DNA from: Domibacillus indicus
GTDB lineage: Bacteria; Bacillota; Bacilli; Bacillales; Domibacillaceae
Reading direction: 5' to 3'
Length of the DNA: 64,000 bases
NCBI RefSeq assembly: GCF_000970685.1
Contig: NZ_LAJB01000002.1
Coordinates: 62,001 to 126,000 of the forward strand
Both the position numbers and the translations under genes were made by a program. Of this stretch, positions 8,564-19,539 are shown piece after piece (position 1 is the stretch's first letter; every line of letters starts with the position of its first letter). A model generated the notes under the pieces. That model saw only the letters and a list, made by a program, of their open reading frames with translations, searched no databases and was not told the DNA's origin.

Positions 8564-11383
8564 TTACTGGCCTTTTGTTAAAACCGTGCGAAGAATACGT
8601 GCTTGTTCTTTTTTATGAACAATTGCATCCCCTTCAGACGGACTTGAACGGCGGCGGCGTCCGACATAACGGACTGTCACACCTTCAGGAACTGTATCAC
8701 GCAGTCTCGGGTCCATGTATGTCCATGCCCCCATGTTCTGCGGTTCTTCCTGAAGCCAGATCACTTCCTCTACATTCGGGAAGCGGTCTAAAAGAGCCGT
8801 GATTTCTTCTTTCGGGAATGGATATAATTCTTCTACCCGCAATACATGAAGCCAATCCAGGTTTTCTTCTGATTTATCAATTTGTTCGGCCAGATCAATT
8901 GATACTTTTCCGCTGCAAAGAACAAGGCGTTTCACCTGCTTCGGCTTGCTGCCTGTTCTCGGCTCCTCAACAATAATATTGAAGTTGCCATCTGAGAAAT
9001 CAGACGCTTTTGAAGCTGCCAGCGGATGGCGCAGCAGGCTTTTCGGCGTCATGATAACAAGCGGGCGTACTTCTTCTTTTTTCAAGATGGATGCCTGGCG
9101 GCGAAGGATATGGAAATACTGCGACGTTGACGACAGATTGGCAACCGTCCAGTTGTTTTCAGCCGCCATCTGCAGAAAGCGCTCCATGCGTCCGCTTGAG
9201 TGCTCAGGCCCCTGTCCTTCGTAGCCATGAGGCAGCAGGATAACAAGCCCTGATTTTTGGCCCCATTTTGCCCGTCCAGAAGAAACAAACTGGTCAAACA
9301 TAACCTGCGCCATGTTGGCAAAATCACCGAACTGGGCTTCCCATAAAACGAGCGTTTCCGGTGCGAAAACGTTATAGCCATATTCGAATCCGACAACCGC
9401 TGTTTCTGTAAGCGGTGAGTTAATTACATCAAACGAAGCGGATACATTGCTCAGGCCGTAGAGCTGATTGTATTCCTGGCCATTTTTTTCATCATGCAGC
9501 ACAAGATTGCGGTGTGCGAACGTGCCGCGCTGTGAATCCTGACCCGTTAGTCGGATTGGGGTGCCTTCTTTTAAAATAGAAGCAAATGCCAGTGTTTCAG
9601 CATGTCCCCAGTCAATCTGGCCGTCTTCTTCAAAAACCTGCTCGCGGCGCTTTAAAATACGCTCCAGCTTTTTAAATGGCTGGAAGTCTTCCGGCCACTG
9701 AAGAAGCTCGCGGTTGATAACTTTTAAGTCTTCTTCGCTTACACCTGTTTTATTGCTTGGAAGATCCTGCTCTACCACTTCCGGCGGATTCATAACGATA
9801 TCCGGATTTTCATCTTTTTTCGGCACAGTTTCAAAGAGTTCTTTAAGTTTTTGTTCGTTTTCTTTGTAAACCTCGTCCGCAAAGCCCGCTTCAATCACAC
9901 CGCGGTCTGCCAGCTTGTCGGCGTAAAGCTCGCGAACTGTTTTATGCTTATGAATAATATTGTACATATTTGGATTCGTCGTCATCGGCTCATCCATTTC
10001 GTTATGGCCAAACCGGCGGTAACCGATCAAGTCAATTACAAAGTCTTTGCCAAACCGCATCCGGTAATTTACTGCGATAAAAGCAGCCGCCACACAGGCT
10101 TCTGGATCATCCGCATTTACATGGACAATCGGCACTTCAAATCCTTTTGCCACATCGGATGCATAGCGGGTGGAACGAGAATCATATGTTTCGGTTGTAA
10201 AACCGATCATGTTGTTTGCGATAATGTGAATCGAGCCGCCTGTTTTATAACCGTTAATCTGGCTCATGTTAAATGTTTCACCAACAATGCCCTGGCCTGG
10301 AAAAGCCGCGTCACCGTGAATAATGATGGACATCGCTTTTGATACATCAAGCTCCGGTTTTCCTTTACTTGTCCGGTTTTCCTGGGCAGCACGTGTATAG
10401 CCGGCAACAACCGGGCTGACCACTTCAAGGTGGCTCGGGTTGTTCGCGAGCGTAATGCGCGCTGTCTGTGTATCTTCTTCCTTATAGCTGCGGTCAGCGC
10501 CAAGGTGGTATTTTACGTCACCCGTCCAGCCGTAATAGTTCATTTTCATTGAGCCGAGCGGCAGCATTTTTTTATTCGGGGCATGCGCAAACTCTGCAAA
10601 AATCATTTCATACGGCTTGCCAAGAATATGGGCAAGCACATTCAGCCGGCCGCGGTGGGCCATCCCGATATTAATGGTCTGCGAGCCTTTTACAGCTGAA
10701 TGGTGAACGAGCTCATCCAAAAGCGGCACCATTGCGTCGAGTCCTTCAATTGAGAAACGCTTCTGGCCGACGAAGGTTTTGTGGATAAACTTCTCAAAGC
10801 CTTCTACCTGTGTAAGACGTTTTAATAGTTTTTTCTTATCATCATCTGAGAAAGTCGGATAGTAATCGGTTGATTCGATTTGCTGGCGAAGCCATTGTTT
10901 TTCTTCCAGGTCATGTACCTGCGCAAACTCGAAGGCTACTTTATCCGTGTACACTTTTTTCAGGTGCATAATTGCATCGTAGCCATCCCGCACATGTGAC
11001 GGAGCTCCCGGACAAATATACTCGACCGGTATCTGGCGCAAATCTGCTTCTGATAACTCATAAGTTTCAAGATCAATCCGGCGCGTATCTTTTTTGCTGT
11101 CATCAAGCGGGTCAATATCCGCCGCCAGATGGCCGTAAATACGGATGCTGTCCGCAAGCTTTACCGCACGGAAGAGCTTGTCAAGATCACCCGCTGATGC
11201 GCCGTGCTGAGATGCATTGCCAGTTAATGATTCGGGCGGTCCCCACTGATCAAATAGCTGGCGCAGTTCCTGATCGACTCCATCCGGGTCAGTCAAGTAC
11301 TGTTCGTACACTTCCATTACATACCCAAGGTTCGGTCCCGAAAAATTTTTCCACGGGTTCCCCTGGCCAGTTTGCATGTTCAT
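8564..11383 (-). CDS. odhA: 2-oxoglutarate dehydrogenase E1 (thiamine diphosphate-dependent)
   Basis: This 939-residue protein decarboxylates 2-oxoglutarate and passes the succinyl group to lipoylated OdhB. The N-terminal segment [22 protein letters not shown], the ThDP region [13 protein letters not shown], the [10 protein letters not shown] motif and the C-terminal transketolase-like part ([16 protein letters not shown]) are in the expected order, and the length is typical of Bacillus OdhA. GGAGG lies nine bases upstream of ATG 11383; a second ATG two codons in is possible. A cre-like site about 80 bases upstream suggests carbon catabolite control by CcpA. Confidence 0.96.
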   Translation of the reverse strand: MNMQTGQGNPWKNFSGPNLGYVMEVYEQYLTDPDGVDQELRQLFDQWGPPESLTGNASQHGASAGDLDKLFRAVKLADSIRIYGHLAADIDPLDDSKKDTRRIDLETYELSEADLRQIPVEYICPGAPSHVRDGYDAIMHLKKVYTDKVAFEFAQVHDLEEKQWLRQQIESTDYYPTFSDDDKKKLLKRLTQVEGFEKFIHKTFVGQKRFSIEGLDAMVPLLDELVHHSAVKGSQTINIGMAHRGRLNVLAHILGKPYEMIFAEFAHAPNKKMLPLGSMKMNYYGWTGDVKYHLGADRSYKEEDTQTARITLANNPSHLEVVSPVVAGYTRAAQENRTSKGKPELDVSKAMSIIIHGDAAFPGQGIVGETFNMSQINGYKTGGSIHIIANNMIGFTTETYDSRSTRYASDVAKGFEVPIVHVNADDPEACVAAAFIAVNYRMRFGKDFVIDLIGYRRFGHNEMDEPMTTNPNMYNIIHKHKTVRELYADKLADRGVIEAGFADEVYKENEQKLKELFETVPKKDENPDIVMNPPEVVEQDLPSNKTGVSEEDLKVINRELLQWPEDFQPFKKLERILKRREQVFEEDGQIDWGHAETLAFASILKEGTPIRLTGQDSQRGTFAHRNLVLHDEKNGQEYNQLYGLSNVSASFDVINSPLTETAVVGFEYGYNVFAPETLVLWEAQFGDFANMAQVMFDQFVSSGRAKWGQKSGLVILLPHGYEGQGPEHSSGRMERFLQMAAENNWTVANLSSTSQYFHILRRQASILKKEEVRPLVIMTPKSLLRHPLAASKASDFSDGNFNIIVEEPRTGSKPKQVKRLVLCSGKVSIDLAEQIDKSEENLDWLHVLRVEELYPFPKEEITALLDRFPNVEEVIWLQEEPQNMGAWTYMDPRLRDTVPEGVTVRYVGRRRRSSPSEGDAIVHKKEQARILRTVLTKGQ

Positions 11384-11438
11384 TCTGAAAAACCTCCACC
11401 TGTTTTGCCCATTTGATTTTTCTGTATACGTTCGCTGT

Positions 11439-11564
11439 TTACAAAATATGTACTAATAAGTTTAAAAACGCTTTCAGATCATCTTTACCACTCTGATTGC
11501 GAATTAAACAAAAAGGCAATTTCCGACTGTAAATGTTCAGCCGTTTTGCTGCTGCCTTTTTCAT
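11439..11564 (-). CDS. possible 41-aa small gene, apparently leaderless
   Basis: An ATG at 11564 opens 41 codons (begins [18 protein letters not shown], ends LLVHIL). The promoter-like pair at 11570-11598 would place the transcription start on the ATG itself, and no Shine-Dalgarno sequence is present, so any translation would be leaderless. Within the coding part, AAAAAGGCA pairs with TGCCTTTTT, so the same stretch could instead be a roughly 70-base terminated RNA. I do not recognise the peptide. It may also be the odhA leader. Confidence 0.3.
   Translation of the reverse strand: MKKAAAKRLNIYSRKLPFCLIRNQSGKDDLKAFLNLLVHIL
11463..11476 (-). promoter_or_regulatory. cre-like site (CcpA) upstream of odhA
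   Basis: On the minus strand TGAAAGCGTTTTTA matches the cre consensus TGWAANCGNTNWCA at all positions but one. It lies about 80 bases before the odhA start. No clear sigma-A promoter stands between it and odhA. Confidence 0.5.
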
Positions 11565-11569
11565 GTACA

Positions 11570-11598
11570 ATCTTACTACTGTTCTTTGGAAAAACCAA
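11570..11598 (-). promoter_or_regulatory. sigma-A-like promoter upstream of odhA
   Basis: TTGGTT (11593-11598) and TAAGAT (11570-11575) are separated by exactly 17 bases on the minus strand. It could drive odhAB with a long leader, or a short RNA. Confidence 0.5.
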
Positions 11599-11922
11599 TG
11601 CTTTTTTGCAAAATTATTGAATAATTTTTAACTTTTCCTGAAAACGCTCCAAACGGCGCCGTTATGCGGTTTTTTTTAGATTAAATTGATAAAAAAGCGT
11701 TATAGAACCACCCTCTTTCATTAGTGAAATATTATACTGTTTCCACGTCATTTACGGCATTATATTAATGCCAATAAGATATTATTTTCTATCAATGAAA
11801 TGCCCTGGCGAGATTAAAAGCTGCTTTTTTAGGAAATAAATTTCTTTCTTTTTCAGCACCCCGCTTTTTTCTTTTCTTTCGTTTTTCTTTTTCTGCTAAA
11901 ATGAGGAAGGGAGTGATAAGAA

Positions 11923-12711
11923 ATGAGTCAGTTAATTTCATATGAGCACGTTCGGTTTGTCCGGGACAAAAATGTCATTTTAGAAAACATAAACTGGTCG
12001 GTTAATCCGGGCGAGCACTGGGCTATTCTTGGTTTGAACGGCTCCGGGAAATCGACTATGCTGAATATGATGGGCGGCTATGAATTTCCTTCAAGCGGCA
12101 CTATCCGCGTATTTGGCCACGAATACGGGCGTTATAACTGGGAATACGTGAAAAAGCGGCTTGGCTTTGTCGGCAATACCCTTAACCGGTTTTTAGAGAC
12201 ACTTAATATGGAAACGGCACGGGAAATTGTGGTCAGCGGGCGGTTTAATTCCATTGGGCTTTATGAGCAGACAGAAGCCTCGGACTGGAAAAAAGCAGAT
12301 GAACTGCTTGCTTCGTTCCGCCTGTCTTACCTGGCGGACAAGCCATACCGTCTCATGTCGCAGGGAGAGCAGCGGCGGGTGCTGATCGCGCGGGCGTTTA
12401 TGGCGGAGCCCGATGCCATGATTCTGGATGAGCCCTGTTCAGGACTTGATGTGCGTGCGCGGGAGGAACTGCTGGAAACGCTCGAGGTTCAGGCTGCAAC
12501 ACGCCGCACATCTCTTTTGTACGTAACGCATCATATTGAAGAGATTTTTCCGGCTGTTACGCATGCGGCAGTGCTGAAAGAAGGAAAATTCATGGCTGCC
12601 GGAGAGAAAAGAAGTGTATTAACGAACGAGGTTTTATCAGAGGCGTTTGGTCTGCCGGTTCAAATTGAGTGGCAGAACGGACGGGGCTGGCTGAAAGTCA
12701 TGCCTGAATAA
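11923..12711 (+). CDS. ylmA: ABC transporter ATP-binding protein, YlmA-like
   Basis: This 262-residue soluble ATPase has Walker A GLNGSGKST (about 38-46), a signature-like MSQGEQRR, Walker B DAMILDEPCSGLD and the switch histidine in YVTHHIEEI. It resembles B. subtilis YlmA and the ModF group, cytoplasmic ABC ATPases without an adjacent permease, and no permease gene is next to it here. GGGAGTG lies seven bases before the ATG. A TAAAAT box just upstream may be the -10. It is monocistronic and ends at a shared terminator facing trpA. Its transport partner, if any, is unknown. Confidence 0.83.
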   Translation: MSQLISYEHVRFVRDKNVILENINWSVNPGEHWAILGLNGSGKSTMLNMMGGYEFPSSGTIRVFGHEYGRYNWEYVKKRLGFVGNTLNRFLETLNMETAREIVVSGRFNSIGLYEQTEASDWKKADELLASFRLSYLADKPYRLMSQGEQRRVLIARAFMAEPDAMILDEPCSGLDVRAREELLETLEVQAATRRTSLLYVTHHIEEIFPAVTHAAVLKEGKFMAAGEKRSVLTNEVLSEAFGLPVQIEWQNGRGWLKVMPE

Positions 12712-12735
12712 TTAATACCGAATGCATCGGCTTTT

Positions 12736-12842
12736 GGGGCGGTATCACGAAATTTCAGGCGGTATTTCCATTTCCCGGGGCGGCAAAAAAATATATCGGC
12801 CCTGGCACACAGGAAACCGCCCCTGGATGATCAATACCGGCC
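12736..12842. repeat. cluster of GGSCGGTAT motifs in an intergenic region
   Basis: Between ylmA and the shared terminator lie GGGGCGGTAT (12736), GGCGGTATT (12758), GGGGCGG (12777), and in inverse orientation ACCGCCCC (12816) and AATACCGGCC (12833). They can pair into a branched hairpin. A second cluster of the same motifs lies at 20919-21006. No gene is evident here. Confidence 0.6.
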
Positions 12843-12870
12843 ATAAAGGCAAATCGGCTCGTTGTTTTCA

Positions 12871-12912
12871 TAAAAAAGCAGAAAGGTTCATGCCTGAACC
12901 TTTCTGCTTTTT
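12871..12912. terminator. shared bidirectional terminator of ylmA and the trp operon
   Basis: A perfect stem of 19 bp with a four-base loop (core GCAGAAAGGTTCA / TGAACCTTTCTGC), flanked by A and T runs on both sides, sits between the convergent ylmA and trpA. Confidence 0.92.
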
Positions 12913-12917
12913 TCGTT

Positions 12918-13682
12918 TTATGGAATGAGCTGCTTAATTTCACGGCCTTTTCCTTCATGCAGCAGCTGGACGATTTTGCTGCCGACAATCACGCCGCCGC
13001 AGGCTGAACCAAGTGCTTCCGCCTGCTCTTTCGAGGAAACGCCAAATCCCGCCAGTACAGGAACCGGGCTTTTTTCGGCAATGCGTGACAGGTGGGCATT
13101 AAGGTCGCCTGAAAAGCCGGCCCGTGCTCCGGTGATTCCGTTTACGGTTACAGCATAAATAAAGCCTTCTGCGTCTTTCACCGTTTCCGCAATCCGTTCC
13201 TCTGAACTTGTCAGCGTAACAAAGCGGATCATGGCGATGTCACGTTTTGCAAGCGGCTCCTTAAATTCGGCTTCTTCCTCCATCGGAACGTCCGGTATAA
13301 TCACGCCGGACACTCCAGCCGCTTCACATAACTGGGCAAAACGGTCTGCGCCGATTTTGAACACCGGGTTCGCATAGGTCATAATAACGACCGGTACGCT
13401 GATTTCGTCTTTAAAAGAAGCAAGTTCCTTTAAAATCTGGGTCAGCGTCACCTTTTCCTTCAAGGCCCGCTGGCCGGCTTCCTGAATAACCGGGCCATCT
13501 GCGACCGGATCTGAAAACGGGATGCCGAGTTCAACGACCGTTACACCTGCTTCTTCCAAAAGCAGAATGGTCTCTTTTAACGTATGAAGACCGCCGTCTC
13601 CTGCCATAATATAAGCCGTGAACGCTTTTTTTCCTTCCTGTGCTGCTTTTTGAAATGCTTCCGCCATTTTAAACTTCGTCAT
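12918..13682 (-). CDS. trpA: tryptophan synthase alpha subunit
   Basis: This 254-residue TIM-barrel protein cleaves indole-3-glycerol phosphate to indole, which channels to TrpB. The catalytic glutamate is in [13 protein letters not shown] (about residues 48-60) and the aspartate region is YIMAGDGG. The late GFGVSSKEQ and GVIVGSKIV phosphate-binding motifs are intact. It overlaps trpB by four bases (ATGA), indicating coupled translation of the alpha2beta2 complex. It is the last gene of the operon. Confidence 0.96.
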   Translation of the reverse strand: MTKFKMAEAFQKAAQEGKKAFTAYIMAGDGGLHTLKETILLLEEAGVTVVELGIPFSDPVADGPVIQEAGQRALKEKVTLTQILKELASFKDEISVPVVIMTYANPVFKIGADRFAQLCEAAGVSGVIIPDVPMEEEAEFKEPLAKRDIAMIRFVTLTSSEERIAETVKDAEGFIYAVTVNGITGARAGFSGDLNAHLSRIAEKSPVPVLAGFGVSSKEQAEALGSACGGVIVGSKIVQLLHEGKGREIKQLIP

Positions 13683-14890
13683 GCCTGCTTGCCCTCTCTT
13701 TCAAACCGATCTTTTATTTGCGCCACGTCTTTGTCGCCGCGGCCGGATAAGCAGATGGCAATGATTTCGTCTTTTTTCATTTTCGGCGCAAGCTTCAGCG
13801 CATAAGCGATCGCATGGGAGCTTTCCAGCGCCGGGATAATGCCTTCTGTTCTGGTCAGGGCTTTAAAGCCTTCCAGTGCTTCTTCATCCGTAATATGTTC
13901 ATAAATAACACGCCCGGAATCTTTTAAAAAGCTGTGCTCCGGCCCAACACCCGGATAATCGAGGCCTGCTGAAATCGAATGAGCTTCCTGAATTTGCCCG
14001 GCTTCATCCTGAAGCAGATACATTTTGCTGCCGTGCAGGACGCCGACACTGCCCATGGTCATGGACGCTGCGTGCTTGTCTGTATCAATGCCGCTGCCTG
14101 ACGCTTCCACACCGTACATTTTTACCGACTCATCTTCAATAAAGGGATAAAACATGCCCATTGCATTGCTGCCGCCGCCAATGCAGGCTACTACTGCATC
14201 CGGCAGGCGCCCTTCTTTTTCCTGCAGCTGTTTTTTTGTTTCTTGGCCGATGACTGCCTGGAAATCGCGGACAATCTGCGGAAATGGATGAGGCCCGAGA
14301 ACCGATCCCATAATATAATGAGTGTCTTCCACGTTTGTCACCCAGTAGCGAAGCGCTTCATTTACGGCATCCTTCAGCGTGCCGCTGCCCTGGGAAACAC
14401 TTTCAACACGCGCGCCAAGAAGCTCCATCCGGAACACGTTCAATTCCTGACGGCGGATATCTTCTTCCCCCATAAAAATAACGCATTCTAAATTTAAAAG
14501 AGCGCAGACGGTTGCGGTTGCGACGCCGTGCTGGCCGGCCCCTGTTTCTGCGACCACTTTCTTTTTGCCCATCCGTACCGCCAGGAGGGCCTGTCCAATC
14601 GTGTTGTTGATTTTGTGGGCGCCTGTATGGTTGAGATCTTCCCTCTTCAGGTATATTTTTGCGCCGCCTGCCGCTTTTGTTAAGTTTTCCGCAAAGTAAA
14701 GCGGATTTTCACGGCCGACATAATCGGTTAAATAATGATTTAATTCGGAAAGGAACGCCTCATCCTTCATTGCCGATTGATATGCTTCCTCTAGCTCTTT
14801 AACCGCACGCATTAATGATTCCGGGACGTAGCGGCCGCCGTACGGGCCGAAATGGCCTTTTTCATCCGGCTGACTGTATATATTACTCAT
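13679..14890 (-). CDS. trpB: tryptophan synthase beta subunit
   Basis: This 403-residue PLP enzyme joins indole and serine to make tryptophan. The PLP lysine lies in HTGAHKINN (about residues 92-100), the phosphate cup is [10 protein letters not shown], and [10 protein letters not shown] follows. Length and motif order are standard. It overlaps trpF by four bases and trpA by four, within the compact trpCFBA block. Confidence 0.97.
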   Translation of the reverse strand: MSNIYSQPDEKGHFGPYGGRYVPESLMRAVKELEEAYQSAMKDEAFLSELNHYLTDYVGRENPLYFAENLTKAAGGAKIYLKREDLNHTGAHKINNTIGQALLAVRMGKKKVVAETGAGQHGVATATVCALLNLECVIFMGEEDIRRQELNVFRMELLGARVESVSQGSGTLKDAVNEALRYWVTNVEDTHYIMGSVLGPHPFPQIVRDFQAVIGQETKKQLQEKEGRLPDAVVACIGGGSNAMGMFYPFIEDESVKMYGVEASGSGIDTDKHAASMTMGSVGVLHGSKMYLLQDEAGQIQEAHSISAGLDYPGVGPEHSFLKDSGRVIYEHITDEEALEGFKALTRTEGIIPALESSHAIAYALKLAPKMKKDEIIAICLSGRGDKDVAQIKDRFEREGKQA

Positions 14891-15501
14891 CCTTTTCTGG
14901 CTCCTTTCGCACGCTGCACAAATTGAAAAATTTTCTCTTCATCTTTTCGTCCGTCTCTTTCAACGCCGCTTGAAATATCGACTGCAAACGGGCCCACGGA
15001 CTGAACAGCCTCTTTTATATTATCAGGATTCAAGCCGCCTGCCAAAATTAGCCGGCTTTTGTCTACATCCGCATTTTCAAGAACCGACCAGTCAAACGCA
15101 TGGCCGCTGCCGCCGCGGTACTTGGCAGGCGGGCTGTCGATTAAAATGTAATCAGCAGGGAATGCAAACATTTCTTTAAAGGACAAACCCTGCTTCACAG
15201 AAAAAGCCTTAATGACGGGAACCGGCATTTTTTGGGCAAATTGCGCCGTTTCGTCTCCATGCAGCTGAATATAATCGAGCCCGACCTCTTCGGCAATGGA
15301 ACGAATAGATTCTTCGGGTTCGTTAACAAAAACGCCCACTTTCTTCACGTCCGGACCAACCGCTTCGGCAAGCTGGCGGGCAAATTCGGCAGGGATTTTC
15401 CGGCTGCTCTCTGCAAAAACAAATCCGATCATATCGGCGCCGGCTTCCCGTGCCCAGCTGGCTGCTTCAAATGAGGTAATACCGCAAATTTTTACTTTCA
15501 T
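14887..15501 (-). CDS. trpF: phosphoribosylanthranilate isomerase
   Basis: This 204-residue beta/alpha-barrel enzyme isomerises N-(5-phosphoribosyl)anthranilate to CdRP. The N-terminal KVKICGIT carries the catalytic cysteine, the catalytic aspartate is in ILIDSP, and LAGGLNPDN and VDISSGVE bind the substrate phosphate. It starts one base before the trpC stop and overlaps trpB by four bases. Confidence 0.95.
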   Translation of the reverse strand: MKVKICGITSFEAASWAREAGADMIGFVFAESSRKIPAEFARQLAEAVGPDVKKVGVFVNEPEESIRSIAEEVGLDYIQLHGDETAQFAQKMPVPVIKAFSVKQGLSFKEMFAFPADYILIDSPPAKYRGGSGHAFDWSVLENADVDKSRLILAGGLNPDNIKEAVQSVGPFAVDISSGVERDGRKDEEKIFQFVQRAKGARKG

Positions 15502-16272
15502 TTACAAATCCACCTTTAGTGAACGGACGGCCTGTGCCACATCGCCGGCTTTCATTAATGTTTCGCCGACAAGCAGCGCCCGCGCACCCGCTTCCTTCAT
15601 TCGCAGGGCGTCCTCCCGTGAGGTAATGCCGCTTTCCGAAACAAAAAAGGCGTTTTCCCTGCCGTACAAACGAAGCAGACGTTCGGTTACCGCTAAATCG
15701 ATTTCAAACGTTTTTAAATTCCGGTTATTAATCCCAATAATATTTGCTTCAAGCTTCAGCGCCCGTTCCATTTCTGCTTCGTCATGCACCTCAACGAGCA
15801 CATCCAGTGCTTTTTCTCTGGCATGGGCATACAGCCCCTTCATTTCCTCATCGGTTAAGGCGGCTGCAATTAATAAAATAATATCCCCGCCGGCTGCATA
15901 AGCCCGGTCAATTTGCACCGGATCAATAATAAAGTCTTTATTCAGCACCGGAATACCGATATTTTCTTTGACCGCTTTTAAATCGTCCATGGTCCCTTTG
16001 AAAAAAGGAGTATCTGTTAAAACGGATACCGCATCTGCTCCATTGTCCGCGTAGATAGAGGCCTGCTCAATTGGATTGACCCCAATATTGATGTTCCCTT
16101 TGGAGGGGGAAGCCCGTTTTACCTCTGCAATGAGAGCCATCGTCTTTGATGCCGCAATCCGGTTATAAAAAGAAACCGGGCTGCGGTCTGCCGCGTAGGA
16201 CAGGCCCGATGTTTTCAGCAGAGCCACTTCTTCTTTTTTCTTATCAATGATTTTATCTAAAATGGTCGTCAT
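15502..16272 (-). CDS. trpC: indole-3-glycerol phosphate synthase
   Basis: This 256-residue barrel enzyme closes the indole ring. The catalytic lysine lies in [12 protein letters not shown] (about residues 48-59). [22 protein letters not shown] and ESGIT are the expected later motifs. It overlaps trpGD by four bases and abuts trpF, so the operon is tightly packed. Confidence 0.96.
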   Translation of the reverse strand: MTTILDKIIDKKKEEVALLKTSGLSYAADRSPVSFYNRIAASKTMALIAEVKRASPSKGNINIGVNPIEQASIYADNGADAVSVLTDTPFFKGTMDDLKAVKENIGIPVLNKDFIIDPVQIDRAYAAGGDIILLIAAALTDEEMKGLYAHAREKALDVLVEVHDEAEMERALKLEANIIGINNRNLKTFEIDLAVTERLLRLYGRENAFFVSESGITSREDALRMKEAGARALLVGETLMKAGDVAQAVRSLKVDL

Positions 16273-17885
16273 CCGAGCACCGCCTCTTTTTGTCTGGATT
16301 TCGAGTAATCAACAAGATAATTCAGCTTCGACAGCGCTGCACCTGAATCGATGCTTTCCCGCGCCATCTCCACGCCTTCTTTTACGGTAGCCGCCTTGCC
16401 GTTGGCAAACAGGCCAATGCCTGCATTTAACAGGACTGTGTCTCGGCAGGCTCCCTGTTCTTCGCCTTCTAAGATTCGTTTTAAAATTTCAGCGTTTTCA
16501 ATGGCTTCTCCGCCTTTAATTTCTTCAAGAGAGTATTCCGGCAGGCCGACTGATTCTGGCGTGATGATCATCTTTTCCACCTGGCCGTTCTCCAGCACAA
16601 CGAGATGGTTTTCACCGGCCAGTGACGCTTCATCCATATAGCCCGCTCCGTTCAGGACAACGGCACGCTTGCGTCCAAGCCGGTTTAATACATCGGCCAT
16701 CATCTCAAGCATATCGCGGCGGTAAATGCCAAGCAGCTGTGTATCCAGCTGCACAGGATTGGTAAGCGGTCCAATCAGGTTGAAAATGGTCGGAATTTTC
16801 AAGTCACGACGAACTTTCATAATCCGCTTCATTTTCGGGTGCACATGCGGAGCGAACAGGAAGGTAATCCCGTTTTCCTCAAGCAGCCTGTCCGTTTCTC
16901 CTCCAACAAAGTCAAGCGAGACACCGAGATGCTCCAGTACATCGGCGCTGCCCGTTTTGCTTGAGACACTCCGGTTGCCGTGCTTGGCCACTTTAACGCC
17001 GGCTCCTGCAAGTACAAAAGCAGACGTTGTGGAAATATTAAAGCTTTGCGAGCCGTCGCCGCCGGTTCCGCAGTTATCCATTACATTTTTCCATGGCGTC
17101 CGGGTAGAAACGGCATTCTGGCGGAGTACGTGAACGAGCGCCGCAATTTCATCAACTGTTTCTCCTTTTGCTTTAAGCGCCATTAAAAAAGCAGCAATTT
17201 CGCTGTCGGAAACATCCTCCTGCAAAATTTCTTCAACCGCGTCCGTCATTTCCTCAAAAGAAAGCGGCTGTCCTTCTGAAAGCTTTACCAGGTATTTTTT
17301 CATGTTTTTCTCTTTCCGGTAGGAACGGAAAAATTCAGCAATTAATTCGTCGCCAATTTGAGTGCCAATGGACTCGGGATGAAACTGAAGGCCAAATACC
17401 GGATATTCTTTATGGCGGATAGCCATAATTTCATTGTCGTCTATCGCTTCTGCGATCACTTCAAGCTTCGGGCTGAGCGTCTGGCGGTCAGCTACAAGCG
17501 AGTGGTACCGCATAACCGGCACCGGTCCCTGTACAGGCGCAAATAACCCTTTCCCTTCATGGCGGACCATCGACAGCTTGCCGTGTTTAATGGTTTTGGC
17601 CTGGATAATATCGGTGCCAAAAGCCGCTGCGATGGCCTGGTGGCCAAGGCAGATCCCTAAAATCGGAATACGGTGGTAAAAAGCATGCACCACATCAACC
17701 GAAATTCCCGCTTCTTCCGGGGTGCCCGGCCCCGGTGAAATGACGATGGCTTCCGGCTCCAGCGCTTCAATTTCATCAATGGTAATTTCATCATTACGGA
17801 CAACACGGACATTTTTGCCGATCCGGCTGATTTGCTGATACAGATTATAGGTGAATGAATCGTAATTATCGATAAGTAAAATCAT
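16269..17885 (-). CDS. trpGD: fused anthranilate synthase glutaminase / anthranilate phosphoribosyltransferase
   Basis: This 538-residue protein joins two trp enzymes in one frame. Residues 1 to about 190 are a class I glutamine amidotransferase (SPGPGTP 50-56, nucleophile Cys79 in [13 protein letters not shown]) that feeds ammonia to TrpE. From Met195 ([14 protein letters not shown]) it is a complete TrpD with the PRPP-binding DNCGTGGDG and KHGNRSVSS. The linker is only a few residues. GGAAAG lies eight bases before Met195, so a separate TrpD (344 residues) could also be made from an internal start. In B. subtilis the glutaminase is encoded elsewhere (pabA). It overlaps trpE by one base and trpC by four. 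Confidence 0.93.
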   Translation of the reverse strand: MILLIDNYDSFTYNLYQQISRIGKNVRVVRNDEITIDEIEALEPEAIVISPGPGTPEEAGISVDVVHAFYHRIPILGICLGHQAIAAAFGTDIIQAKTIKHGKLSMVRHEGKGLFAPVQGPVPVMRYHSLVADRQTLSPKLEVIAEAIDDNEIMAIRHKEYPVFGLQFHPESIGTQIGDELIAEFFRSYRKEKNMKKYLVKLSEGQPLSFEEMTDAVEEILQEDVSDSEIAAFLMALKAKGETVDEIAALVHVLRQNAVSTRTPWKNVMDNCGTGGDGSQSFNISTTSAFVLAGAGVKVAKHGNRSVSSKTGSADVLEHLGVSLDFVGGETDRLLEENGITFLFAPHVHPKMKRIMKVRRDLKIPTIFNLIGPLTNPVQLDTQLLGIYRRDMLEMMADVLNRLGRKRAVVLNGAGYMDEASLAGENHLVVLENGQVEKMIITPESVGLPEYSLEEIKGGEAIENAEILKRILEGEEQGACRDTVLLNAGIGLFANGKAATVKEGVEMARESIDSGAALSKLNYLVDYSKSRQKEAVLG

Positions 17886-19279
17886 TATTTTTGCACCTCC
17901 AGTAATGCTTTAGCTTTATGCATCGTTTCTTCATATTCCATTTCCGGAACTGAGTCGTATACAATACCGGCACCGGCCTGCACATGGGCTGTGCTGTCTT
18001 TTACAACCATCGTGCGGATGGCCAGGGCAAAATCCATGCTGCCGGTTGCGGACAGATATCCAACGGCTCCCGAATACACACCGCGTTTTACCGGCTCAAG
18101 GTTATTGATGATCTGCATGGCTCGGATTTTTGGCGCTCCGGATACGGTTCCCGCCGGCAGGCAGGCGGTCAGGGCATCAAGCGGATGGTAGTCTTCTTTT
18201 AATTCGCCGGATACTTCTGAGACAATATGCATTACGTGTTTGTATTTTTCAATTTTCATGTATTTATCGAGTGTGACCGAGCCGATTTCGGAAATTTTGC
18301 CGACATCGTTGCGGCCAAGATCCACCAGCATACGGTGTTCCGCAATTTCTTTTTCGTCTGCCAGCAGTTCTTCAGACAAGCGTGTATCTTCCTCGGGCGA
18401 CTTTCCGCGGGGGCGCGTTCCCGCGATTGGATTTGTTGTCACCGTCCGGCCGCTTACCTTCACCAGGCTTTCCGGCGACGTTCCAAGAACGGTATAGCCG
18501 CCAAAGTCGATATAAAACATATAAGGGGACGGATTGGACGTCCGCAGCCGGCGGTACAGTGTAAAGGGATCGCCTTCAAACGGTGAAGAAAGGCGCTGCG
18601 ACAGCACGACCTGAAAAATGTCTCCCCGCACAATGTGCTCTTTCGCTTTTTCAACCATCCGGCAAAATGTGTTCCGTTCCAGCTTCGAGCTGAACGCGAG
18701 CACGTTCGTTTCATTATCGGTATGCGGCTTTTGCTCCGCATGAATGTCATCGTATATTCTTTCAATGGCTTTCTGCATTTCCGCCTCGGGCCGGCCTCCA
18801 AACAGGTCAACGGCCGCAATGGTAACGCGCTGTGTTAAATGGTCGTATACGACAAAAGTATCGTAAAACATAAGGTGCACATCCGGCATGCCAAGCTCAT
18901 CTGTAAGCGGCTCGCCAATTTTTTCTTCAAAAAAAACCGTATCGTAGCCAATGTAGCCGGCTGCTCCGCCGAAAAACGGAAACGGGTATTCCTGATGATG
19001 ATGGGCAGGCATGAGATCTTTTAGCTTGTCCATAAATTTGCCCGAGCCATTTTCCGCTGTTCCGTCTTTTTTGGTTAGTGTATAGCCGCCTGCATTCGCT
19101 GTAAACTCCGCTACTGGATCAATGGCAATAAACGAATACCGGCCGCTTTCTTCATGTTTGGCGGATGATTCGAACAGCATTTTTTTTGAACCTGAAAGCA
19201 AATGGTAAATGGAAATCGGCGTAATCATATCCCCTTCCATTTCTTTTAATTTGTACAAAATGTTTTTTTGTAAGTTCAT
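17885..19279 (-). CDS. trpE: anthranilate synthase component I
   Basis: This 464-residue enzyme converts chorismate and ammonia to anthranilate, the first step to tryptophan. The N-terminal LFESS (35-39) is the usual feedback-inhibition site for tryptophan. The C-terminal chorismate-binding part has [27 protein letters not shown] and GTVSGAPK in order. I chose ATG 19279, which AAAGGGG precedes; an upstream reading extends into the leader terminator and is unlikely. Expression is governed by two tandem T-boxes in the leader. Confidence 0.96.
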   Translation of the reverse strand: MNLQKNILYKLKEMEGDMITPISIYHLLSGSKKMLFESSAKHEESGRYSFIAIDPVAEFTANAGGYTLTKKDGTAENGSGKFMDKLKDLMPAHHHQEYPFPFFGGAAGYIGYDTVFFEEKIGEPLTDELGMPDVHLMFYDTFVVYDHLTQRVTIAAVDLFGGRPEAEMQKAIERIYDDIHAEQKPHTDNETNVLAFSSKLERNTFCRMVEKAKEHIVRGDIFQVVLSQRLSSPFEGDPFTLYRRLRTSNPSPYMFYIDFGGYTVLGTSPESLVKVSGRTVTTNPIAGTRPRGKSPEEDTRLSEELLADEKEIAEHRMLVDLGRNDVGKISEIGSVTLDKYMKIEKYKHVMHIVSEVSGELKEDYHPLDALTACLPAGTVSGAPKIRAMQIINNLEPVKRGVYSGAVGYLSATGSMDFALAIRTMVVKDSTAHVQAGAGIVYDSVPEMEYEETMHKAKALLEVQK

Positions 19280-19305
19280 TTTACATTCCCCTTTCAGTGC
19301 ATAAA

Positions 19306-19335
19306 AAAATCCATAGATGATGATCATCTATGGAG
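19306..19335 (-). terminator. T-box 2 terminator before trpE
   Basis: On the minus strand TCCATAGATGATCATCATC-type palindromic arms form a long stem directly followed by seven T residues, about 25 bases before the trpE start. Confidence 0.88.
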
Positions 19336-19530
19336 GACGGTTTCCCGCGGTGCCACCTCTCGTTGAAGCCTGCGCTTCCACTTAAACCCGGTTAACGGCC
19401 GGCTGCCGGGCGCTCTACTTCTTTCAAGCTGCCACTCACGGACCCATTCAGGCTGTCGCTGCGTACCGGTTTCCACCATTCCGGCTCTCTGTTACGTGCT
19501 TTTCAGCCCTACTTTTTCCGATCAACGTAT
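19306..19530 (-). ncRNA. tryptophan T-box leader 2 (proximal to trpE)
   Basis: The leader carries the conserved T-box sequence GGTGGCACCGCG (revcomp of about 19343-19357) before a perfect terminator. The stem I region includes GAGAGCCGG, and the likely specifier loop reads CTGAATGGGT with the Trp codon TGG. Uncharged tRNA-Trp should favour antitermination and trp expression. Confidence 0.88.
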
Positions 19531-19539
19531 TTTTTATAT

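Noticed and set aside
15296-15901. 201-codon open frame on the plus strand
   Set aside because: It is antisense to trpF/trpC, without ribosome site or recognisable motif.
18227-18586. 119-codon plus-strand frame
   Set aside because: It is antisense to trpE and shows no gene features.
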